A stretch of 64,000 nt of DNA from JASHPR01 sp963739645 (lineage in GTDB: Bacteria; Actinomycetota; Actinomycetes; Streptosporangiales; Streptosporangiaceae): NCBI GenBank assembly GCA_963739645.1, contig CAVUBM010000061.1, positions 1-64,000 on the forward strand, given 5' to 3'. This document shows, piece by piece, positions 35,613 through 42,896 of the stretch. The position numbers and the translations under genes are program-made. The notes under the pieces were generated by a model, which was not told the DNA's origin, made no database searches, and was given only the letters and a program-made list of their open reading frames with translations. The stretch's first letter is position 1. Each line of letters starts with the position of its first letter.

Positions 35613-37011
35613 TGCGGGACCCGTCGTTCATGACCTGCTTCTCCAGGAGTGCCTTGATCTCGGCCAGCGCGCGCTCCTCGGTCTGCCCCGGGATGTAGGT
35701 CGTCCCGGCCAGCGGCACCTTGGCCATAGCCGAGGCCTCGACGGTCAGCGCGCACAGGTCCTCGGGCTCGAGGCTGTGCACGTCGGTCTTGCCGCACGCC
35801 CGGGCGAACATCTGCGCCTCCAGCGTGAGCGTGTGCAGGAAGTTGTAGACCCGCTCGGCGGCCTCGTCGACCCGCAGCCGCTTGCGCAGTTCCGGGTCCT
35901 GCGTGGTGATGCCGACCGGGCAGCGCCCGGTGTGGCAGTGGTAGCACTTTCCGGCCGGGACGCCCACGGTCCCCTCGTAATCGGTGACGCCGGGGATTTC
36001 CTTGTTGCAGTTGAGGGCCATCAGCGCCGAATGGCCGATCGCTACCGCCTTCGCGCCCAGCGCCAGGCACTTGGCCACGTCGGCGCCGTTGCGGATGCCG
36101 CCGGCCACCACCAGGTCGATCTCGTCGACAAGACCGACATCCTCGAAGGCCCGGCGCGCCTCGGGAATTGCCGCCATCAGCGGGATGCCGGTCTCCTCCG
36201 CGGCGATGTGCGGCCCGGCCCCGGTGCCGCCCTCGGCACCGTCCAGGTAAATGGTGTCAGGCCCGCATTTGGCGGCCATCCGCACGTCGTCGTAGACCCG
36301 CGCGGCGCCCAGCTTGAGCTGGATCGGCACCTGGTAGTCGGTGGCCTCGCGGATCTCCTGGATCTTCAGCGACAGGTCGTCAGGGCCCAGCCAGTCCGGA
36401 TGGCGCGCCGGGCTGCGCTGGTCGATCCCGGCCGGCAGCGAGCGCATCTCGGCCACCTGCTCGGTGACCTTCTGCCCCATCAGGTGACCGCCGAGCCCGA
36501 CCTTGCAGCCCTGGCCGATGAAGAACTCCACCCCGTCGGCCAGCATCAGGTGATGCGGGTTGAAGCCGTAACGGCTCTGGATCACCTGGTAGAACCACTT
36601 GGTGGACAGGTCGCGCTCGGGCGGGATCATCCCGCCCTCGCCGGAGCAGGTGGCGGTGCCCGCCATCGATGCGCCCTTGGCCAGCGCCATCTTGGCCTCG
36701 AGCGACAGCGCGCCGAAGCTCATCCCGGTGATGTAGATCGGGATGTCGAGCTCGAGGGGCTTGGCGGCGAAGCGCGCGCCGAGCACGGTCTTGGTTTCGC
36801 ACTTCTCCCGGTAGCCCTCGATCACGAACCGGGTCAGCGTGCCCGGCAGGAACATCAGCTCGTCCCAGTGCGGGATCCGCTTGAACATCGAGAAGCCGCG
36901 CATCCGGTACCGGCCGAGCTCGGACTTCACGTGGATGTCGTTGATCACTTCGGGCGTGAAGATGCTGCTGTGTCCGAGGACCGACCTCGCGCCCTCTTCG
37001 TTCTGGCTCAT
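35605..37011 (-). CDS. FMN-binding glutamate-synthase-like subunit, set 2 (GlxD/MgsC-like)
   Basis: A 468-residue paralogue of the protein at 27564. It has YITGMSFGALSLEAKMALAK, CSGEGGMIPPER, DGAEGGTGAGPHIAAEETG, VAGGIRNGADVAKCLALGA and the cluster motif CYHCHTGRCPVGITTQD. It follows the GXGXG subunit by 9 bp and overlaps the small uncharacterised gene by 8 bp. The two sets differ clearly along the whole length, so they are old paralogues rather than a recent duplication and probably act on different amines. Confidence 0.88.
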   Translation of the reverse strand: MSQNEEGARSVLGHSSIFTPEVINDIHVKSELGRYRMRGFSMFKRIPHWDELMFLPGTLTRFVIEGYREKCETKTVLGARFAAKPLELDIPIYITGMSFGALSLEAKMALAKGASMAGTATCSGEGGMIPPERDLSTKWFYQVIQSRYGFNPHHLMLADGVEFFIGQGCKVGLGGHLMGQKVTEQVAEMRSLPAGIDQRSPARHPDWLGPDDLSLKIQEIREATDYQVPIQLKLGAARVYDDVRMAAKCGPDTIYLDGAEGGTGAGPHIAAEETGIPLMAAIPEARRAFEDVGLVDEIDLVVAGGIRNGADVAKCLALGAKAVAIGHSALMALNCNKEIPGVTDYEGTVGVPAGKCYHCHTGRCPVGITTQDPELRKRLRVDEAAERVYNFLHTLTLEAQMFARACGKTDVHSLEPEDLCALTVEASAMAKVPLAGTTYIPGQTEERALAEIKALLEKQVMNDGSRNG

Positions 37012-37020
37012 TGGCGGTCC

Positions 37021-37812
37021 CTAAAGGACGAGCTTGCGCTCGGCCGGCTCGAGATTGTCGTAGTTCCAGAGCTTCTTCCCGCAGACGAATTTCCGGAACG
37101 AGGTGTTCGGCTCTATTCCGTAGATCCGGAGCTTGCGGGAGATGAACTCATCGTCGGCCGGGGTGAGCTCGGCCTCGACGCAGTCGATGCCCAGCGAGGC
37201 GACCTTCCCGCCGACGTAGATCGCGCCGTCGTACATGGAGTCGCCGAGCCCGCCGCCGACGTTGCCGCAGATGATCTGGCGGCCGCGCTGCATCATGAAG
37301 CCGGTCATCATCCCTGCGTCCCCGCCGACCAGGATCGTGCCGCCCTTCTGGTCGATGCCGGTGCGGGCGCCGACGTCGCCGCGGACCACCACGTCGCCGC
37401 CGCGCAGCGCGGCGGCGGCCAGCGAGCCCGCGTTCTTGTCGATCAGGACCACGCCGGACATCATGTTCTCCGCCACCGACCAGCCGACCCGGCCGGTAAT
37501 CCGGATCTCCGGGCCGTCGATCAGTCCGCAGCCGAAGTAGCCGAGGCTGCCCTCGATCGTGATCCGGCACCGGGTGAGGATGCCGACCGCGATGGAGTGC
37601 TTGGCCCCCGGGTTCTGGAGCGTGACGTCCGCGATCTCCTCGTCGTAGACCAGGCGGCGCAGCTCCAGGTTGATCTGGCGGGTGGACAGGTCAGCGGCGT
37701 CAAAGACCGCCTTACGGGCGTCGCCCTCGCCCTCGATGGTCGCGTTTTCCGGGGCCTTGGCATCGGGCTCGGCCAGGCCGCGCGCGTCGTAGCTGATCTT
37801 CACCGGGTCCAC
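37021..37812 (-). CDS. GXGXG-domain subunit, set 2 (GlxC/MgsB-like)
   Basis: A 263-residue beta-helix protein with repeats such as GSLGYFGCGLIDGPEIRI, VAENMMSGVVLIDKNAG, LRGGDVVVRGDVGARTG and QKGGTILVGGDAGMMTGFMM. Compared with set 1 it has about 40 extra N-terminal residues. The GTG start lies 13 bp inside the amidotransferase gene, the same overlap as in set 1. Confidence 0.86.
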   Translation of the reverse strand: MDPVKISYDARGLAEPDAKAPENATIEGEGDARKAVFDAADLSTRQINLELRRLVYDEEIADVTLQNPGAKHSIAVGILTRCRITIEGSLGYFGCGLIDGPEIRITGRVGWSVAENMMSGVVLIDKNAGSLAAAALRGGDVVVRGDVGARTGIDQKGGTILVGGDAGMMTGFMMQRGRQIICGNVGGGLGDSMYDGAIYVGGKVASLGIDCVEAELTPADDEFISRKLRIYGIEPNTSFRKFVCGKKLWNYDNLEPAERKLVL

Positions 37813-38729
37813 ACCAGCACTTGCCGCTCGTACGGGTCGTAGGTATCGATCTCGTGGCCGATGACGGCCCGGATCGCGACCTCCTCGGAGGCCAGCGCGA
37901 CCAGTTCCGGCGATTCGTAGAGGACCAGCGGCTTCGCGGCCATCTCGTCCTTGGCCACCCCGAGCGCGTCGCCGGTGACCACCAGGTAGGTGAACACCCC
38001 GTCCAGCTCGTCCAGGCTCGCCTTCATCGCGGTCTCGAGGGTCAGCCCGTCGTCCATCTTCTGGGCCAGGTAGACGGCGATGATCTCGGAATCACACTCG
38101 GACTGGAACCGGTGGCCGATCCGCTCCAGCCGCCGCCGCCACATGTGGTAGTTGGTCAGCTGGCCGTTGTGCACCACCGCGATGTCGGAGAACGGGTAGG
38201 CCCAGTACGGGTGCGCGCCCGAGATGTCGACGTCCGACTCGGTGGCCATCCGGACGTGGCCGATCGCGTGCGTCCCGGTGAAGCCGCCCAGCTTGTACCG
38301 CTCGGCCACGCTCTCGGCGTCGCTGAGGTCCTTGACGATCTCCAGCGAGTGGCCGAGGGACAGCACCTCGCAGCCGGGCACGTCCTCGACGTAGTCGGCG
38401 AGCGGCTTCAGCTCGCCGCTGTAGCGGAACCGCACCCGGAACGTGTACTCCTGCTCACCCCGCGCGGCGTCGATCTCGGCGCCCAGCTTGGCCAGCCGGG
38501 CCTCGATCTCGTTCCGGTGCCGTTCCAGCCGGTCGGCCCAGCCGTAGTCGCGGACCTCGTTCGGGTCGGCCAGCTTGATCCGCATGACCAGCATGTCGCC
38601 GGGCGGCCCGTAGAGGGCGAAGCCGCTGGAGTCCGGGCCGCGATGCTTCATCGACTGAAGCATCCGGGTCATCTCGCTCCCGATGTCTCCGGGCCCGTCC
38701 CGGTGGATGATGCCAGCAATGCCGCACAT
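37800..38729 (-). CDS. Class II glutamine amidotransferase subunit, set 2 (GlxB/MgsA-like)
   Basis: A 309-residue paralogue of the 25976 protein. MCGIAGIIHRDG gives the catalytic Cys2; MKHRGPDSSGFALYGP, IGHVRMATESDVDISGAHPY and VVHNGQLTNYHMWRRRLER are the glutaminase motifs. It lies 28 bp downstream of the second ligase gene and upstream of the GXGXG and FMN subunits, so the order is ligase, amidotransferase, GXGXG, FMN subunit, unknown protein. Confidence 0.87.
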   Translation of the reverse strand: MCGIAGIIHRDGPGDIGSEMTRMLQSMKHRGPDSSGFALYGPPGDMLVMRIKLADPNEVRDYGWADRLERHRNEIEARLAKLGAEIDAARGEQEYTFRVRFRYSGELKPLADYVEDVPGCEVLSLGHSLEIVKDLSDAESVAERYKLGGFTGTHAIGHVRMATESDVDISGAHPYWAYPFSDIAVVHNGQLTNYHMWRRRLERIGHRFQSECDSEIIAVYLAQKMDDGLTLETAMKASLDELDGVFTYLVVTGDALGVAKDEMAAKPLVLYESPELVALASEEVAIRAVIGHEIDTYDPYERQVLVWTR

Positions 38730-38757
38730 ATCGTGGCCCTCTCTTGCCCGCTGGTGA

Positions 38758-40155
38758 TTACGGCAGGATGTCCAGGTATTCGCCCACATCCCAGTCGGAG
38801 ACGGTCGCGCAGTAACGCTCCCACTCGTCGGTCTTGTAGTGGTGGAAGACCTTGTACATCTCGCCCGGCAGCGCGTCCTTGATCACTTCGTCCTTGGCCA
38901 GCGCCTCCAGCGCCTCACCGAGCGTCATCGGGACCTTCTTGACCTGCTTGCCGCCCGCGATGGCCTCGTAGATGTTGCGGTCCTCCGGCGGCCCCGGGTC
39001 CAGGCTGCGCTGGATGCCGTCGTTCATGGCGTTGATCACCGCAGCGAACGACAGGTAGGGGTTCACCGCGGAGTCCACGGACCGGTACTCGAACCGGCCC
39101 GGCGCGCTGACCCGCAGCGCCGTGGTCCGGTTCTGGAAGCCCCAGTCGGCGTACAGCGGCGCCCAGAAGCCGGTATCCCAGAATCGCCGGTAGGAGTTGA
39201 CGGTCGGCGCGGTGATGCAGGTGAGCGCGCCGAGGTGCTCGAGGATGCCGCCGATCGCGTTCAGCCCCAGCTTGCTGGGCAGCCGCGGGTTGTCGGTGTC
39301 GGGCAGGAACATGTTCTCCTCGCCCTGCCACAGCGAGATGTTGTGGTGGCAGCCGTTGGCCGACACGCCCATGAACGGCTTGGGCATGAAGCACGGGAAC
39401 GCGCCGAGCTCGCGGCCCACCTGCCGGCAGATCTGCCGGTAGGTGGTGAGCCGGTCGGCGGTCAGGTCGGCCCGGTCGAACTGCCAGTTCAGCTCGAGCT
39501 GGCCGGGAGCGTCCTCGTGGTCGCCCTGGATCATGTCCAGGCCCATCGCCTTGCCGTACTCAATCACCTTGTGGATCAGCGGCTGCAGCTCGGCGAACTG
39601 GTCGATGTGGTAGCAGTACGGCTTGGTCTTGCCCTCGACCGACGGCGTGCCGTCCGGGTTGAGCTTGAGCCACATCATCTCCGGCTCGGTGCCCACCCGC
39701 AGGTGCAGCCCGGTCTCGGCCTCGAACGCCTCGTGGATCCGGCGCAGGTTGCCGCGGCAGTCGGAGGTCAGATACGCGCCCGGGTCGGCCTCCTCCTCCC
39801 GGTTGCGGAACAGCGTGCAGAACACCCGCGCGGTCTTCGGGTCCCACGGCAGCTGGCAGAACGTGTCCACGTCCGGCAGGCCGACGAGTTCCCAGGCCTC
39901 AGGCCCGTACCCGATGTAGTTGCCGTGCCGGTCGGTGAACAGGTTGGCCGTGGACCCGTAGACCAGCTGGAAGCCGCGGTCGGCGATCCGCTCCCAGTGA
40001 TCGGCGGGCACGCCCTTGCCCATGATCCGCCCGGTGACCGAGACGAACTGGTAGTAGATGTAGGTGATGCCCTTGGCGTCGATCTCCGCGCGGACACGCT
40101 CGACCGCGTCGGCGCGACCGTCGGAGTCAATGAACCGTTCGAGGTCGGTACTCAC
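38758..40155 (-). CDS. Glutamine-synthetase-like ligase 2 (glutamate-methylamine ligase-like)
   Basis: A 465-residue GlnA-family ligase, first gene of the set-2 operon. The GTG at 40155 has AGGGAGG five bases upstream. Metal- and substrate-site segments are VGTEPEMMWLKLNPDG, QGDHEDAPGQLELNWQFDRA, PCFMPKPFMGVSANGCHHNI, TAPTVNSYRRF and GFQNRTTALRVS. It differs strongly from ligase 1, with a distinct N-terminus (ITYIYYQFVSVTGRIMGKGV). Its placement directly before the split synthase is the order expected for a gmaS-mgsABC pathway. Which of the two ligases uses methylamine is unknown. Confidence 0.85.
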   Translation of the reverse strand: MSTDLERFIDSDGRADAVERVRAEIDAKGITYIYYQFVSVTGRIMGKGVPADHWERIADRGFQLVYGSTANLFTDRHGNYIGYGPEAWELVGLPDVDTFCQLPWDPKTARVFCTLFRNREEEADPGAYLTSDCRGNLRRIHEAFEAETGLHLRVGTEPEMMWLKLNPDGTPSVEGKTKPYCYHIDQFAELQPLIHKVIEYGKAMGLDMIQGDHEDAPGQLELNWQFDRADLTADRLTTYRQICRQVGRELGAFPCFMPKPFMGVSANGCHHNISLWQGEENMFLPDTDNPRLPSKLGLNAIGGILEHLGALTCITAPTVNSYRRFWDTGFWAPLYADWGFQNRTTALRVSAPGRFEYRSVDSAVNPYLSFAAVINAMNDGIQRSLDPGPPEDRNIYEAIAGGKQVKKVPMTLGEALEALAKDEVIKDALPGEMYKVFHHYKTDEWERYCATVSDWDVGEYLDILP

Positions 40156-40224
40156 ACGGCCTCCCTGGCGGCCAGCCGCCCCGGGCAGGCGCACCGGCCG
40201 TCTCCGGAAGCGGGGGGTAACAGA

Positions 40225-40260
40225 TTTACGGACAGTAAACCCCGTATCATGGGACGATAC
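40225..40260. promoter_or_regulatory. Two inverted repeats between ligase 2 and the XRE-cupin regulator
   Basis: TTTAC-GGACA-GTAAA at 40225-40239 and GTATC-N7-GATAC at 40244-40260 lie in the 258-bp divergent intergenic region, 70-105 bp upstream of the ligase start and about 155 bp before the regulator. They stand out as AT-rich in a GC-rich gap and are natural operator candidates for the adjacent regulator. Confidence 0.5.
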
Positions 40261-40413
40261 AACCTCTGGCTTGGCTGTGGTAAGGGTCCCCGGGTCCGGG
40301 GCGCGCCCGCCGCGATGGAATACCCGCTCGCTTCCCGCCGCTAGTCTCGAATGCGGATCCGCACCGGAAACCGGCTGTTTCGGTTCCCGCCGCGGGGGAG
40401 GACACTGGAAGCG

Positions 40414-41080
40414 ATGACTCAGTCCATAGGCCTCGCCACAGGCGACGCCGCCGACGATGACCGGGCACTCGGGCTGGCCCCGCGCCCGGGGATCGGCCGG
40501 CGCGCTCGAGGAGTCCCTGGGTGCGGTCATCGCCGAGCGCGTCCGCGAGTTCCGGCTCCAGCTAGCGCTGACCGTGGGGCAGCTGGCCGAGCTGACCGGC
40601 CTGTCCAAGGGCATGCTATCCAAGATCGAGAACGCGCAGGCCTCGCCCAGCCTGGCCACGCTGGCGCGGCTGTCCGAAGCGCTGAAGGTCCCGGTCACCG
40701 CGTTCTTCCGCGGTCTGAACGAGGAACAGGACGTGCTGGTGGTCAAGGCCGGGCGGGGGCTGGACATCCAGCACAAGAACTCCGGCCCCGGGCATCGCTA
40801 CCAGTCGCTGGGCACCATGCGCGCGCCGCACAACTCGCTTGAGACCATGCTGGTCACGCTCACCGAGCGCGCCGACACGTTCCCGCTCTACCAGCACTCG
40901 GGCACCGAGTTCATCTACATGATCTCCGGTCGTCTCGAGTACCTGTACGGGAGCTCCCGCTACCTGCTCGAGCCCGGCGACGCCATGCAGTTCGTCGGCG
41001 AGGTGCCGCACGGACCCAACGCGCTGATCGAGCTGCCGATCCAGTTCATCTCGGTGAAGTCGATCCAGCCAGGGACCTGA
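40414..41080 (+). pseudogene. XRE-family regulator with C-terminal cupin domain, probable frameshift near the start
   Basis: The helix-turn-helix is LTVGQLAELTGLSKGMLSKI; the cupin ligand domain reads QHSGTEFIYMISGRLEYLYG and LLEPGDAMQFVGEVPHG. Such regulators control amine, polyamine and amino acid catabolism. An intact frame starts only at an ATG at 40457 (MTGHSGWPR), which lacks a ribosome site. The ATG at 40414 follows a GGGGGAGG region and opens MTQSIGLATGDAADDD, which joins the HTH part if one base near 40490 is restored. Divergent from the ligase-2 operon, it is the likely regulator of that operon and perhaps of the oxidase genes at 41316. Confidence 0.8.
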
Positions 41081-41160
41081 GCGGTGCTTGCCTCGGGAGA
41101 CGACCCTCGACCCCGCCGGCCTGCCAATTCCCGTCACTGTCCCCTTCCGCGGTCGGTAAG

Positions 41161-41180
41161 ACGGCCGTCGCGGCTGGCCC
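41161..41180. repeat. Single copy of the dispersed REP-like core
   Basis: ACGGCCGTCGCGGCTGGCCC matches the core of the tandem array at 12915-13034 apart from its ends. It lies between the XRE-cupin gene and the oxidase operon, with flanking GC-rich sequence and no gene. Confidence 0.6.
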
Positions 41181-41222
41181 AGGGTCCGCCCGGCTGAGGC
41201 CGGAATCCCGATCCCCGAGCCG

Positions 41223-41294
41223 TTTCATGAAAGTGGACAGAGTTTCATTGCTGGCGTAACCTATCCGCGGGGATATTTCGGTCACCTACGTGAC
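41223..41294 (+). promoter_or_regulatory. Palindromes upstream of the oxidase operon
   Basis: TTTCATGAAA (41223-41232) is a 10-bp palindrome and GTCAC-CTAC-GTGAC (41281-41294) is a perfect inverted repeat ending 21 bp before the GTG start. The stretch 41221-41290 is relatively AT-rich, as expected for a promoter, and the half-site GAGTTTCATTG follows the first palindrome. Confidence 0.4.
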
Positions 41295-41315
41295 ATCCGG
41301 GAGGGCGATGACCCC

Positions 41316-42614
41316 GTGCAGGTGACCACGAACGGGCACCGGCCGTCCGCGCGCCGCGCGACGTATCCGGCGAGATATTCCGCCTTCGGACTGCTGCGCC
41401 GCGGCCTGACCCACACCGAGTGGCCGCCCGCCTGGCGCGCCCACCCGATGAAGAAGAGCTACGACGTCGTCATCATCGGCGGCGGCGTGCACGGCCTGGC
41501 CTGCGCCTACTACCTGGCCGCCAACCACGGGATCACCGACGTCGCCGTGCTGGACAAGGGCTACATGGGCTCGGGCGGATCCGGCCGCAACACCGCGATC
41601 CTGCGGTCGAACTACCTGACCCCCGAGGGCGTCAGGTTCTACGACCGCTCGGTCCAGCTCTACCGGACGCTGGCCGCCGACCTCGACTACAACGTGATGT
41701 TCTCGCAGCGCGGCCACCTCACGCTCGCGCACAACGACAGCTCGCTGCGCACGATGCGCTGGCGCGCCGAGGTGAACAAGGCCCAGGGCGTCGAGTCTGA
41801 GGTGATCGGCCCGGCTGAGATCAAGAAGCTGGCGCCGTTTCTCGACGTCAGCGACGAGGCCAGGTACCCGGTGCTCGGCGCGCTGTGGCACCCTCCGGGC
41901 GGCATCATCCGGCACGACGCGGTGGTCTGGGGCTACGCCCGCGGTGCGGACGCCCACGGGGTGCACATCCACCAGAACACCGAGGTCACCGGCATCGACG
42001 TGGCCGACGGCCAGGTCCGCGGCGTGCACACCACCCGCGGCGACATCGCGACACGGACCGTGCTCAACGCCACCGCCGGCTGGGCTTCCCTGATCTCGGA
42101 CATGGCCGGCGTGGCCCTGCCGATCACCACGTCCCCGCTGCAGGCCGCGGTCACAGAACCGGTCAAGCCGTTCCTGTCCACTGTCATCGTGTCCGGAACG
42201 CTGCACGTCTATATCAGTCAGACCGACCGCGGCGAACTCGTGTTCGGGGCCAGTGTGGACCCGTTCACGTCGTACTCCATGCGCGGCTCGCTGGAGTTCA
42301 TCGAGGGCCTGGCCGGGCACGTGCTCGAGCTGATGCCGGCGCTGAGCAAGGTGCGCCTGCTGCGGCAGTGGGCGGGCCTGTGCGACATGACCCCCGACTT
42401 CTCCCCGGTCATGGGTCCCACCACCGTGGACGGGTTCCTGGTCGACGTCGGCTGGGGCACCTACGGGTTCAAGGCCGGGCCGGTGTCCGGCGAGGCGATG
42501 GCCGAGTGCATCGCGTCCGGCCGGGTGCCCGAGATCATCTCCGCGTTCGGCCTCAGCCGGTTCACCGAGGGCGCGCTCGTGGGGGAGAAGGGCGCGGCCG
42601 CCGTCGGCCACTAG
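41316..42614 (+). CDS. Heterotetrameric sarcosine oxidase / N-methylglutamate dehydrogenase beta-type subunit
   Basis: A 432-residue FAD-dependent DAO-family subunit (SoxB/MgdA-like). The FAD-binding motif VVIIGGGVHGLACAYYLA is near residue 52 after a 40-residue leader also seen in SoxB proteins. GGIIRHDAVVWGYARG contains the histidine that carries covalent FMN in heterotetrameric sarcosine oxidase. It opens the order beta, delta, alpha, gamma, which is shared by sarcosine oxidase and N-methylglutamate dehydrogenase operons. The nearby split synthases favour N-methylglutamate, but sarcosine remains possible. The start is GTG at 41316; GGGAGGG lies upstream. Confidence 0.86.
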   Translation: MQVTTNGHRPSARRATYPARYSAFGLLRRGLTHTEWPPAWRAHPMKKSYDVVIIGGGVHGLACAYYLAANHGITDVAVLDKGYMGSGGSGRNTAILRSNYLTPEGVRFYDRSVQLYRTLAADLDYNVMFSQRGHLTLAHNDSSLRTMRWRAEVNKAQGVESEVIGPAEIKKLAPFLDVSDEARYPVLGALWHPPGGIIRHDAVVWGYARGADAHGVHIHQNTEVTGIDVADGQVRGVHTTRGDIATRTVLNATAGWASLISDMAGVALPITTSPLQAAVTEPVKPFLSTVIVSGTLHVYISQTDRGELVFGASVDPFTSYSMRGSLEFIEGLAGHVLELMPALSKVRLLRQWAGLCDMTPDFSPVMGPTTVDGFLVDVGWGTYGFKAGPVSGEAMAECIASGRVPEIISAFGLSRFTEGALVGEKGAAAVGH

Positions 42615-42635
42615 TTTGTCGTGAAAGGTTCGACG

Positions 42636-42896
42636 ATGATCCTGCTCCCGTGTGCCTGGTGCGGTCCCCGCGACGCCACCGAGTTCCAGCACATCGGTGA
42701 GGCTGTGCCGCGCCCCGACCCGCGGACCGCGACCCGCCAGGAGTGGCGGTCCTACCTCTACCTGCGGGCGAACCCGTGCGGCTGGACCACCGAGACGTGG
42801 TACCACCGGATGGGCTGCCGCCGGTTCATCCGGGTCGAGCGCCATACCGAGACCAACGAGATCCGGTCCGTGTCCGCCGTCGGAGCGGCCGGGTGA
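42636..42896 (+). CDS. Sarcosine oxidase / N-methylglutamate dehydrogenase delta-type subunit
   Basis: An 86-residue zinc-binding subunit (SoxD-like). MILLPCAWCGPRDATEF gives the first cysteine pair and WYHRMGCRRFIRVERH gives the His and Cys ligands known for SoxD. GAAAGG precedes the ATG at 42636. The stop overlaps the GTG of the alpha subunit by four bases (GTGA). Confidence 0.9.
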   Translation: MILLPCAWCGPRDATEFQHIGEAVPRPDPRTATRQEWRSYLYLRANPCGWTTETWYHRMGCRRFIRVERHTETNEIRSVSAVGAAG

